Shown here: positions 8,383-15,468 of the stretch, piece after piece
Numbering within the stretch: the first letter of the stretch is position 1
Layout of the letters: each line of letters starts with the position of its first letter
Source: Nonomuraea rhodomycinica
Lineage (GTDB): Bacteria; Actinomycetota; Actinomycetes; Streptosporangiales; Streptosporangiaceae
Assembly (NCBI RefSeq): GCF_013363995.1
Contig: NZ_JABWGO010000022.1
Coordinates: 1-58,196, forward strand
Direction: 5' to 3'
Length of the DNA: 58,196 bases
Notes under the pieces: generated by a model
Seen by the model: the letters and a program-made list of their open reading frames with translations, nothing else
What the model was told of the DNA's origin: nothing
Databases searched by the model: none
Translations under genes and position numbers: made by a program

Positions 8383-9159
8383 CGCGGCGACGGGGCGGGC
8401 GACGGGCAGGAGGGCCGGGCGCTTGGCCGTGCGGCCGTCGCCGGAGGAACGGCCGCGCAGGCGGCGGCGGACCCACGGCGCGGCGAACTCCGCGAACCAG
8501 CGCAGCTCTCCCCGCGCCACCCGCCACGGAGTGGGCCGGGGGAGGGCGGGCAGCGGAAGGGTCCACGAGTCGTCGCTGCCGGGCAGCCCCAGGGTGTGCG
8601 CCATCGCTGCGGCGATGCGGGCGTGGCCGAGCGGGCCGGCGTGCAGCCGGTCGAGGCTCCACAGCCGCGCGTCGGTGACGGCCGCGTGCGGGAACGTGTC
8701 CACGACCAGGACGTCGTGCCGTTCGGCCGCGGCGAGGACGCGGGCGTTGAGGTCGATCACCCGGGGCAGCAGCGGACGGGCCATGGGGACGATGCGGCCG
8801 ACGTCCGGGAAGGTCACGGTCAGGACGGTCGCGCCCGCGCCGGTCAGCGCCGCGAACATGTCCTCCAGCGCGTCCGCCACCGCCGCGGCGTCGAAGCGGG
8901 GACGGATCAGGTCGTTCATGCCGGCCATGACGGTCGCGAGGTCGGGCCGCAGCGCCAGGGCGGGGGCGAGCTGCTCGTCGCGCACCTGGGTGGCCAGCCG
9001 GCCGCGCACGGCCAGGTTCGCGTAGAGCAGGCCGGGCTCGCGCTCGGCGAGCAGCTCGGCGAACCGGTCGGCCCAGCCGCGCAGGCCGCCGGCCTCGTCG
9101 GCGTCGCCGAGCCCCTCGGTCTGGCTGTCGCCGAGGGCGACGTAACGCGTGTGGGTCAT
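8353..9159 (-). CDS. SGNH/GDSL-family hydrolase
   Basis: Esterase/lipase-like enzyme of 268 residues with the SGNH blocks: block I VALGDSQTEG (~6-15, catalytic Ser), block III GMNDLIRP and block V DRLHAGPLGHARIA with the Asp-x-x-His pair. There is no signal peptide, so it is probably cytosolic. The ATG at 9159 overlaps the stop of the upstream padR-like gene (ATGA), so the two are co-translated. After the catalytic domain comes a basic tail (WVRRRLRGRSS) ending within a 24-bp repeat array, so the C-terminus may vary between strains. Natural substrate unknown. Confidence 0.87.
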   Translation of the reverse strand: MTHTRYVALGDSQTEGLGDADEAGGLRGWADRFAELLAEREPGLLYANLAVRGRLATQVRDEQLAPALALRPDLATVMAGMNDLIRPRFDAAAVADALEDMFAALTGAGATVLTVTFPDVGRIVPMARPLLPRVIDLNARVLAAAERHDVLVVDTFPHAAVTDARLWSLDRLHAGPLGHARIAAAMAHTLGLPGSDDSWTLPLPALPRPTPWRVARGELRWFAEFAAPWVRRRLRGRSSGDGRTAKRPALLPVARPVAAEREAAPVAD

Positions 9160-9806
9160 CGCGGGTCCTCTCGCTCGCTGTTCGTCGCCGGCCGGTCGGC
9201 GACGGACGGGACGGACGGTGCGGGGTCTGCGGGCCGGTCGGCGCCGGCGGGCGTGGCGGCGCGTTCGGTCAGGACGCGGGCCGTGGCCAGGCACCAGTCG
9301 CGCATCTCCCGCTCCAGCCGGCACCCGCCCAGGCACGACAGGTACGGGCCGACGCGCTCGCCCCGGCGCAGGAACTCCTCCTCGGCCAGGTCACCCCGCA
9401 GCCGGCGCAGTGTCCGCTCGAACAGCTCCAGCTTGGCCGCGGCCTCCTCGGCCCGTTCGAGGAGCTGCGCGATCACCGGGGCCGGGTCGAGCCCGTCCAC
9501 GGCGTGCACCTTGACCGCCAGGTCGTAGCGGATCAGCAGCGGCTTGCCGGGCGCGGCGGCGAACGCGGCCAGCTCGGCGATGCCCGCCTCGGTGACCGTG
9601 AAGACCCGCTTGTTCGGCCGGCCGTGCTGCACGACCTCCCGGCCGCTGACCAGGCCGTCGGCCTCCAGCCGGGCCAGCTCGGCGTAGAGCTGCTGGGGGG
9701 CGGCGTACCAGAAGTTGGCCACGCCCACGTCGAAGATCTTGGCGAGCTGGTAGCCGCTGTGCTCGCCGTCGAGCAGCGCCGCCAGCACCGCGTGCCTGAG
9801 GGCCAC
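9156..9806 (-). CDS. PadR-family transcriptional regulator
   Basis: 216 residues with the N-terminal PadR winged helix (VLAALLDGEHSGYQLAKIFD, FWYAAPQQLYAELARLEADG, then GRPNKRVFTVTEAG) and a C-terminal Vir-type coiled-coil/dimerisation region. The start is GTG at 9806 with a weak GAGGG upstream. The C-terminal ~35 residues are Ala/Pro/Thr-rich and probably disordered. It is co-transcribed with the SGNH hydrolase through an ATGA overlap. A long inverted repeat just upstream of the start is the likely autoregulatory operator. Confidence 0.9.
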   Translation of the reverse strand: MALRHAVLAALLDGEHSGYQLAKIFDVGVANFWYAAPQQLYAELARLEADGLVSGREVVQHGRPNKRVFTVTEAGIAELAAFAAAPGKPLLIRYDLAVKVHAVDGLDPAPVIAQLLERAEEAAAKLELFERTLRRLRGDLAEEEFLRRGERVGPYLSCLGGCRLEREMRDWCLATARVLTERAATPAGADRPADPAPSVPSVADRPATNSEREDPR

Positions 9807-9818
9807 CCGTCATCCCTC

Positions 9819-9854
9819 ATAGTCATGTCGATGACTACTCATGGACATGACTAT
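9819..9854. promoter_or_regulatory. Candidate PadR operator
   Basis: ATAGTCATGTC (9819-9829) and its exact reverse complement GACATGACTAT (9844-9854) are separated by 14 bp, just upstream of the padR-like start at 9806. PadR proteins typically bind ATGT...ACAT dyads, and both half-motifs are contained here. Autoregulation is inferred. Confidence 0.65.
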
Positions 9855-10100
9855 AGGGACGCCTCCGCCGGCTCGCCAGCCCCGGGACCAGAGGGCGGTG
9901 ACCGAGCGCAGCGCCGGACCGGCGCCAGGGCCGACGTCGTCGAGCGAGGTGAGGGGGCCGTTGTCGTCCGGGAACGTGCCGGTGCCGCGGCGGTCCTCGT
10001 CGCGGAACGTCCCGGGCGCGTTCGGGTGTGGCCGATCGCGAGGTCTCCGCGGGGAGATCGCGAAGCCCTCCTCCTCGGGGAGGAGTCCGGAGGGCGGAGC
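9855..10100. other. Intergenic stretch without a convincing gene
   Basis: Short open frames exist on both strands but show no recognisable domain, ribosome binding site or consistent codon bias. It contains two GATCGCGA direct repeats (10034-10041 and 10056-10063, 22 bp apart), a TCTCC-GCGG-GGAGA hairpin (10044-10057) between them, and a CTCCTC-GGG-GAGGAG hairpin (10071-10085). These could be regulatory sites for the downstream exporter gene or a terminator. Confidence 0.5.
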
Positions 10101-10143
10101 GTCAACCGAAGTTGACATACTTTGGTCGTCAATTTAGGTTGAC
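10101..10143 (+). promoter_or_regulatory. Promoter with two identical palindromic operators before the ABC exporter gene
   Basis: Two GTCAA-N6-TTGAC palindromes lie at 10101-10116 and 10128-10143, with centres 27 bp apart. They overlap a well-formed promoter: TTGACA (10112-10117), a 17-bp spacer and TAGGTT (10135-10140). A dimeric repressor on both sites would cover the -35 and -10. The cognate regulator is not identifiable; the nearest is the PadR-like protein, whose own operator looks different. Confidence 0.65.
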
Positions 10144-10215
10144 GGGTGCCGAACGTGCGCGCCCGTTCGTTGGGCGTTTCAGGATTGATCGAGATGTGTC
10201 GCGAAAGGAGGCGTG

Positions 10216-11958
10216 GTGATCAAGGAGCTGCTCTCCTACGTTCGCCCGCACCGGGGGATCCTCGTCATCGGGGGGTTACTGGGCCTGGTCGGCTCGGTGG
10301 CGGGGCTCGCCATGCCGTTGCTGGCCAAGTACGTCGTGGACGCCTTCGGGCAGGGCGGGTCGATCGCCGGCCCGCTCGCCGGGCTCACCGTGGCGGTCCT
10401 GGTCGGGGCCGTGGTGTCGGCCGGGGGCAACTACCTCATGGAGCGCACCGGCGAGGGCATCGTGCTCGGCGCCCGTCGCCGCCTCGTGGACCGGATGCTC
10501 CGCCTCAAGGTGGCCGACGTGGACCGGCTCAAGCCCGGCGACCTGCTGTCCCGGGTGACCGGCGACACGACCCTGCTGCGGGCCGTGCTGACCAACGGCA
10601 TCGTCAACTCCGTCGGCGCGGTCTTCATGCTCGTCGGGGCCGTGGTCATGATGGCGGCCATGGACGGCGTGCTGCTGCTCGTCACGCTGCTCGTGGTCGT
10701 CGTGATCGGCGGCATGACGGCGCTGATCATGCCGCGGATCCAGCGGGCGCAGCAGGAGGCCCAGACGGCGGTGGGCGACATGGGCGCCGTCCTCGACCGG
10801 GCGCTCCAGGCGTACCGGACGGTCAAGGCGAGCGGGGCCGAGGAGCGGGAGATCGCGGTCGTCGGCGACGCGGCCGAGCGGGCCCGCGCCCGAGGGCTCC
10901 AGGTGGCCGGGTGGACCTCGCTGGCCGGTGTGGCCACGTGGATGGCCGTGCAGCTCGCGTTCCTCAGCGTGCTCGCGGTCGGCGGGTCGCGGGTCGCGTC
11001 CGGCGCGCTGGCGATCTCGTCGCTGATCGCGTTCCTGCTGTACCTGTTCTACCTGGTCGCGCCCATCGGGCAGCTCGTCGAGGGAGCCGTCCAGCTCCAG
11101 CAGGGCCTGGCCGCGATGAAGCGGATCAAGGAGATCGAGGACCTGCCCGCCGAGCCGGTCGCCGCCCCCGCGGCCCCCGCCGCCCGCGTCGAGGAGCGCT
11201 CCACGGCTCCGGAACGGGCCGAGCCGGTCGGGGTGCGGTTCGAGGACGTGGTGTTCCGGTACGGCGAGGACCGGCCCGCCGTGCACGACGGGGTGACCTT
11301 CGAGGTGCCCGCGGGCGGGCTGACCGCGCTCGTCGGGCCGTCCGGCGCCGGCAAGTCCACGGTCTTCGCCCTGCTCGAACGCTTCTACGACCACCAGTCC
11401 GGGTCCATCCTCGTCGGCGGTCGCGACATCCGCGACTGGCCGCTCGCCGAGCTGCGCGCCGCCCTCGGGTACGTCGAGCAGGACGCGCCCGTGCTCGCCG
11501 GGACCCTGCGCGAGAACCTCCTGTTCGCCGCCCCCGGCGCCGCCGAGGACGAGCTGTGGAGCGCGATCGCCCGCACCCGCCTCGACGACCTCGTCGCCCG
11601 GCTGCCCGAGGGACTGGAGACGCCGGTCGGCCACCGCGGCGTGCTGCTGTCCGGCGGCGAGCGGCAGCGGGTCGCCATCGCCCGGGCGCTGCTGCGCAAG
11701 CCCCGGCTGCTCCTGCTGGACGAGGCCACCTCGCAGCTCGACGCGGTCAACGAGCTGCGGCTGCGCGAGGTCATCGCCGAGGTCGCCACCGAGACCACCG
11801 TGCTGGTCATCGCGCACCGCCTGTCCACCGTGACCAACGCGGGCCGCATCGTCGTCATGGAGGGCGGCGGCGTACGGGCGTCCGGCACGCACGAGGAGCT
11901 GGTCGGCCACGACGACCTCTACCGTGAGCTGGCGGCCACCCAGTTCCTGGTGTCCTGA
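10216..11958 (+). CDS. ABC exporter, fused permease and ATPase (MDR half-transporter)
   Basis: 580 residues from GTG 10216 (AGGAGG at 10206-10211; an in-frame GTG at 10213 is too close). The N-terminal membrane domain has about six helices (residues ~15-295, starting GILVIGGLLGLVGSVAGLAM), including the coupling motif EAQTAVGDMGAVLDRALQ. The ATPase domain (~335-580) shows Walker A GPSGAGKST, Q-loop YVEQDAP, signature LSGGERQRVAIARAL, Walker B LLLLDEAT and H-loop IAHRLST. Half-transporters of this type dimerise and export drugs, lipids or peptides. Expression appears controlled by the twin-operator promoter upstream. Substrate unknown. Confidence 0.95.
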   Translation: MIKELLSYVRPHRGILVIGGLLGLVGSVAGLAMPLLAKYVVDAFGQGGSIAGPLAGLTVAVLVGAVVSAGGNYLMERTGEGIVLGARRRLVDRMLRLKVADVDRLKPGDLLSRVTGDTTLLRAVLTNGIVNSVGAVFMLVGAVVMMAAMDGVLLLVTLLVVVVIGGMTALIMPRIQRAQQEAQTAVGDMGAVLDRALQAYRTVKASGAEEREIAVVGDAAERARARGLQVAGWTSLAGVATWMAVQLAFLSVLAVGGSRVASGALAISSLIAFLLYLFYLVAPIGQLVEGAVQLQQGLAAMKRIKEIEDLPAEPVAAPAAPAARVEERSTAPERAEPVGVRFEDVVFRYGEDRPAVHDGVTFEVPAGGLTALVGPSGAGKSTVFALLERFYDHQSGSILVGGRDIRDWPLAELRAALGYVEQDAPVLAGTLRENLLFAAPGAAEDELWSAIARTRLDDLVARLPEGLETPVGHRGVLLSGGERQRVAIARALLRKPRLLLLDEATSQLDAVNELRLREVIAEVATETTVLVIAHRLSTVTNAGRIVVMEGGGVRASGTHEELVGHDDLYRELAATQFLVS

Positions 11959-11986
11959 GGCATTGTTACTCTTCCAGAGACATAGA

Positions 11987-12002
11987 TGAATGCCTTCATT
12001 CA
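11987..12002. promoter_or_regulatory. Candidate hut operator before hutU
   Basis: TGAATG-CCTT-CATTCA, a perfect 6-bp dyad with a 4-bp spacer, ends 9 bp before the hutU start and overlaps its ribosome binding site region. The same 16 bp with one spacer change recurs at 15440-15455 before the amidase-hutF-hutI operon. Confidence 0.75.
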
Positions 12003-12011
12003 GGAGGTCGC

Positions 12012-13661
12012 ATGAGCCGCACCGTGCGCGCGCCGCGAGGCACCACGCTGACCGCGAAGGGGTGGCCCCAGGAGGCCGCCCTCCGGATGCTCCAGAACAA
12101 CCTGGATCCGGAGGTGGCCGAGCACCCCGAGCAGCTGGTCGTCTACGGCGGCTCGGGCAAGGCGGCGCGCGACTGGGCGTCGTTCGACGCGCTGGTCAGG
12201 ACGCTGACGACGCTGGAGGGCGACGAGACGCTGCTCGTCCAGTCCGGCCGCCCGGTCGGCGTCTTCCGCACCCACGAGTGGGCGCCGCGCGTCCTGATCG
12301 CCAACTCCAACCTGGTGCCCGACTGGGCGCACTGGGAGGAGTTCCGGCGCCTGGAGGCGGCCGGGCTCACGATGTACGGGCAGATGACCGCGGGCTCGTG
12401 GATCTACATCGGCACCCAGGGCATCCTGCAGGGCACGTACGAGACGTTCGCCGCCGTGGCCGAGAAGAAGTTCGGCGGGTCGCTGGCCGGGACGATCACG
12501 CTCACGGCCGGCCTCGGCGGCATGGGCGGCGCCCAGCCACTGGCCGTCACCCTCAACGGCGGCGTCGTCATCTGCCTCGACTGCGACCCGCGCTCGGTGT
12601 CGCGCCGCATCGAGCACCGCTACCTCGACGTCCAGGCGTCCTCGCTGGACGAGGCGCTGCGCCTGGCCTACGAGGCCCGCGACGCCCGCCGCCCGCTGTC
12701 CATCGGCGTCGTCGCCAACGCCGCCGAGGCCGTGCCCGAGCTGCTGGCCCGCGGCGCCGAGATCGACATCGTCACCGACCAGACCTCGGCCCACGACCCG
12801 CTCATGTACCTGCCGGTCGGCGTCGCGTTCGAGGACATGGCGGCCGAGCGCGACAAGGACCCGGCCGCCTTCACCCGCCGCGCCCGCGAGTCGATGGCCC
12901 GGCACGTCGAGGCCATGGTCGGCTTCAAGGACGCCGGGGCCGAGGTGTTCGACTACGGCAACTCCATCCGGGGCGAGGCGCAGCTGGCCGGCTACGAGCG
13001 GGCCTTCGACTTCCCCGGCTTCGTGCCGGCCTACATCCGGCCGCTGTTCTGCGAGGGCAAGGGCCCGTTCCGGTGGGCGGCGCTGAGCGGCGACCCGGCC
13101 GACATCGCCGCCACCGACCGCGCCGTCCTCGACCTGTTCCCGGACAACGAGCCGCTGGCGCGGTGGATCCGCGCCGCCGGGGAGAAGGTGCACTTCCAGG
13201 GGCTGCCCGCGCGCATCTGCTGGCTCGGGTACGGCGAGCGGCACCTGGCGGGCGAGCGGTTCAACGACATGGTGGCCTCCGGGGAGCTCCAGGCTCCGGT
13301 CGTCATCGGCCGCGACCACCTCGACAGCGGGTCGGTCGCCTCGCCGTACCGCGAGACCGAGGCGATGGCCGACGGCTCCGACGCGATCGCCGACTGGCCG
13401 CTGCTGAACGCCATGCTCAACACCGCCTCGGGCGCCGCCTGGGTGTCGATCCACCACGGCGGCGGCGTCGGCATGGGCCGTTCGATCCACGCAGGCCAGG
13501 TCACGGTGGCCGACGGCACGGCCCTGGCCCGCGAGAAGGTCACCCGCGTGCTGACCAACGACCCGGGCACGGGCGTGATGCGGCACGTGGACGCCGGCTA
13601 CGACGAGGCGGCGCGGGTCGCGCAGGAGCGCGGCGTGCGCATCCCGATGCGGGAGTCCTGA
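12012..13661 (+). CDS. hutU: Urocanate hydratase
   Basis: Second step of histidine degradation: urocanate to 4-imidazolone-5-propionate, using tightly bound NAD+ as an electrophile. The 549 residues match the family. Recognisable blocks are TAKGWPQEAALRMLQNNLDP at the N-terminus, VYGGSGKAARDW, the glycine-rich NAD region TAGLGGMGGAQP and the C-terminal IHHGGGVGMGRSIHAGQV. The ATG at 12012 has AGGAGG upstream. The candidate hut operator lies directly before it, and a hairpin terminator follows, so hutU looks monocistronic. hutH (histidine ammonia-lyase) is not in the window. Confidence 0.98.
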   Translation: MSRTVRAPRGTTLTAKGWPQEAALRMLQNNLDPEVAEHPEQLVVYGGSGKAARDWASFDALVRTLTTLEGDETLLVQSGRPVGVFRTHEWAPRVLIANSNLVPDWAHWEEFRRLEAAGLTMYGQMTAGSWIYIGTQGILQGTYETFAAVAEKKFGGSLAGTITLTAGLGGMGGAQPLAVTLNGGVVICLDCDPRSVSRRIEHRYLDVQASSLDEALRLAYEARDARRPLSIGVVANAAEAVPELLARGAEIDIVTDQTSAHDPLMYLPVGVAFEDMAAERDKDPAAFTRRARESMARHVEAMVGFKDAGAEVFDYGNSIRGEAQLAGYERAFDFPGFVPAYIRPLFCEGKGPFRWAALSGDPADIAATDRAVLDLFPDNEPLARWIRAAGEKVHFQGLPARICWLGYGERHLAGERFNDMVASGELQAPVVIGRDHLDSGSVASPYRETEAMADGSDAIADWPLLNAMLNTASGAAWVSIHHGGGVGMGRSIHAGQVTVADGTALAREKVTRVLTNDPGTGVMRHVDAGYDEAARVAQERGVRIPMRES

Positions 13662-13669
13662 CGGCGTCG

Positions 13670-13718
13670 CCGGCGGCCGTTCCGGGCCCTTCGGGGAGAG
13701 GAACGGGACGGCCGCCGG
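13670..13718 (+). terminator. Hairpin terminator after hutU
   Basis: CCGGCGGCCGT (13670-13680) and ACGGCCGCCGG (13708-13718) form a perfect 11-bp stem starting 9 bp after the hutU stop, with a 27-nt loop and no T-tract. Confidence 0.55.
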
Positions 13719-13763
13719 TGGTGCGAGGGATGATAATGCGGCCCGCGTGGTGTTAGAGGTGGC

Positions 13764-14597
13764 GTGGTGGGTGGATATCACGGTGCGATGGAGCCGCTGC
13801 TCAACGGCCGGAGGCTGTCGCCCGTGCAGCGCAGGATCGCCCATTACCTGTCGGAGCACCTCGACGAGGCCATCTTCCTGTCCAGCGTGGAGCTGGCCGA
13901 GCGGGCGGGCGTGAGCCAGCCGTCGGTGACCCGGTTCGCCGTCGTGCTGGGCTTCGCCGGCTACCCGGAGCTGCGGCAGGCGCTGCGGCCCATGGTGATG
14001 GGCGGCGCGGTCGAGGCGCCGCGGGACAGCCTGCTGCGCGGCGCCTTCGACAACGAGATCCGCAACCTCACCCTGCTGCGCGAGCGCCTGGCGTCGCTGC
14101 CGCTCAAGGAGGCGGGCGAGGCGCTGGCCGCGACCGAGCCGCTGGTCGTCCTCGGGCTGCGCGTCTCGTCGGGGCTCGCCACCACGTTCGCCTACTACGC
14201 CCGCCGCATCCACCCCGACGTGCGGCTGCTCACACACGGCGGGTCGGAGCTGGCCGACGGCCTGCACGCCGCCCGCCGGGCCGGGGCGGAGTGGGTGGTG
14301 GCGGTGCTGCTGCCCCGCTACCCGGTGGAGGCGGTCCAGGCCCTGGAGTACGCCGGCAAGCTCGGCCTGCGCACGGCGGTCATCACCGACAAGCCGGGCT
14401 TCCCCGCCGAGATCGTGCTGGACGCTCCCGTGGGCGACCGGCTGGTGTTCGACTCCCACGCCGCGCCGCTGGCCCTGGCCATGGCCCTGGTGGAGGCCAT
14501 GGCCGACGCGGCGCCGCTGCGCACGCAGGCGCGGCTGGAGGAGTACGAGCGGATGACCGACGAGACCGGGACGTTCGTCCAGGGCGACCCCGACTGA
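13764..14597 (+). CDS. RpiR/MurR-family transcriptional regulator
   Basis: 277 residues: an N-terminal HTH_6 domain (RRIAHYLSEHLDEAIFLSSV, ELAERAGVSQPSVTRFAVVL) and a C-terminal SIS-like sugar-phosphate-binding fold (LVVLGLRVSSGLATTFAYYA, AVLLPRYPVEAVQALEYAGK, LRTAVITDKP). The SIS region lacks the usual phosphate-binding Ser run, so the ligand may not be a sugar phosphate. The start is one of two adjacent GTG codons (13764 or 13767, AGAGG at 13755-13759); ATG 13788 lacks a ribosome binding site. Its place between hutU and the hutF-hutI operon makes it the best candidate for binding the shared palindrome, but this is inferred. Confidence 0.87.
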   Translation: MVGGYHGAMEPLLNGRRLSPVQRRIAHYLSEHLDEAIFLSSVELAERAGVSQPSVTRFAVVLGFAGYPELRQALRPMVMGGAVEAPRDSLLRGAFDNEIRNLTLLRERLASLPLKEAGEALAATEPLVVLGLRVSSGLATTFAYYARRIHPDVRLLTHGGSELADGLHAARRAGAEWVVAVLLPRYPVEAVQALEYAGKLGLRTAVITDKPGFPAEIVLDAPVGDRLVFDSHAAPLALAMALVEAMADAAPLRTQARLEEYERMTDETGTFVQGDPD

Positions 14598-14703
14598 CAG
14601 GCGGGTACGGCCGGCCGGCGATCCCGCGCCATCCACCCGGGCGCCGGCGTCATCGGCGGCGGCGCCCCCCGGCAGCTCAAGATTCGCGTACGTGTCCCGG
14701 TCG

Positions 14704-14709
14704 TAAACT
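14704..14709 (+). promoter_or_regulatory. Putative -10 element giving a leaderless SDR transcript
   Basis: TAAACT ends 7 nt before the ATG at 14717, and no ribosome binding site is present between them, so the transcript may start at or next to the initiation codon. Confidence 0.45.
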
Positions 14710-14716
14710 GCTGCGC

Positions 14717-15403
14717 ATGACCGAACGACCGACGGCGCTGGTCACCGGCGCCTCCCGGGGAGTGGGCGAGGCCGTCGCCCGGGCGCTGGCGCCCACGCAC
14801 CACGTCCTGCTCGGTGGCCGCGACGCCGAGGCCCTGGGCAAGCTGGCCGGCGAGCTGCCCGACGCCCGGCCGTGGCCCGTCGAGCTGACCGAGGTCGGCC
14901 CCGCCGACGTGGCCGGCGTGGAGCGGCTCGACCTGCTCGTCCACAGTGCCGGCGTCGCCCTCCTCGGGCACGTCGCGGAGCTGACCGCCGACACCTGGCG
15001 GCGCACGATGGAGATCAACGTCGTGGCCGTGGCCGAGCTGACCCGGCTGCTGCTGCCCGCGTTGCGCGCCGCCCGCGGGCACGTGATCTGCGTCAACTCG
15101 GGCGCGGGGCAGCGCGCCAACCCCAACTGGGGCGCGTACGCGGCCAGCAAGTTCGCCCTGCGGGCCTTCGCCGACGCGCTGCGCCTGGAGGAGCCGGAGC
15201 TGCGGGTGACGACCGTCTACCCGGGCCGCGTGGACACCGACATGCAGCGCAGCGTGCGCGACCAGGAGGGCGGCGCGTACGAGCCGGACCGCTACCTGCG
15301 CGCCGACACGGTCGCCCGCGCCGTGCTGGCCGCCGTCAACGCCGGCCCGGACGCCCACCTCACCGAGATCACGCTGCGGCCCAGCGGGGGCCCGGTCGCC
15401 TGA
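14717..15403 (+). CDS. Short-chain dehydrogenase/reductase
   Basis: 228-residue SDR with TGASRGVG at residues ~10-17, the NNAG equivalent HSAGVALLG, the catalytic serine in CVNSGAGQ and the YAASK active site. The arginine-containing LLGGRDAEAL after beta-2 suggests NADP(H). The C-terminal TVYPGRVDTDMQR is typical of the fabG-like/YdfG group. It sits in the hut region but lacks the hut operator and has a probable promoter of its own, so a role in histidine catabolism is not supported; substrate unknown. Confidence 0.88.
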   Translation: MTERPTALVTGASRGVGEAVARALAPTHHVLLGGRDAEALGKLAGELPDARPWPVELTEVGPADVAGVERLDLLVHSAGVALLGHVAELTADTWRRTMEINVVAVAELTRLLLPALRAARGHVICVNSGAGQRANPNWGAYAASKFALRAFADALRLEEPELRVTTVYPGRVDTDMQRSVRDQEGGAYEPDRYLRADTVARAVLAAVNAGPDAHLTEITLRPSGGPVA

Positions 15404-15439
15404 CCACCCGCCGCGCCGACTGATCACCCGCCGCCCCAC

Positions 15440-15462
15440 TGAATGGCTTCATTCACTACAGT
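15440..15462 (+). promoter_or_regulatory. Second hut operator and -10 of a leaderless promoter
   Basis: TGAATG-GCTT-CATTCA (15440-15455) matches the hutU operator at 15 of 16 positions. It is followed one base later by TACAGT (15457-15462), six nt before the ATG at 15469. A protein bound to the dyad would block the -35/-10 spacer region. Confidence 0.75.
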
Positions 15463-15468
15463 GGCACC

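Noticed and set aside
9810..10118. Possible ~100-residue protein on either strand upstream of the ABC exporter
   Set aside because: No ribosome binding site, no recognisable domain, and it would cover the twin-operator promoter and the PadR operator.
13788..13790. ATG 13788 as start of the RpiR-type regulator
   Set aside because: No ribosome binding site upstream, whereas the GTG pair at 13764/13767 follows AGAGG; kept only as an alternative.
14639..14667. Hairpin after the RpiR gene as a terminator
   Set aside because: GGGCGCC/GGCGCCC arms pair but the inner bases mostly do not, and GC-rich chance pairing is common here; too weak to list.
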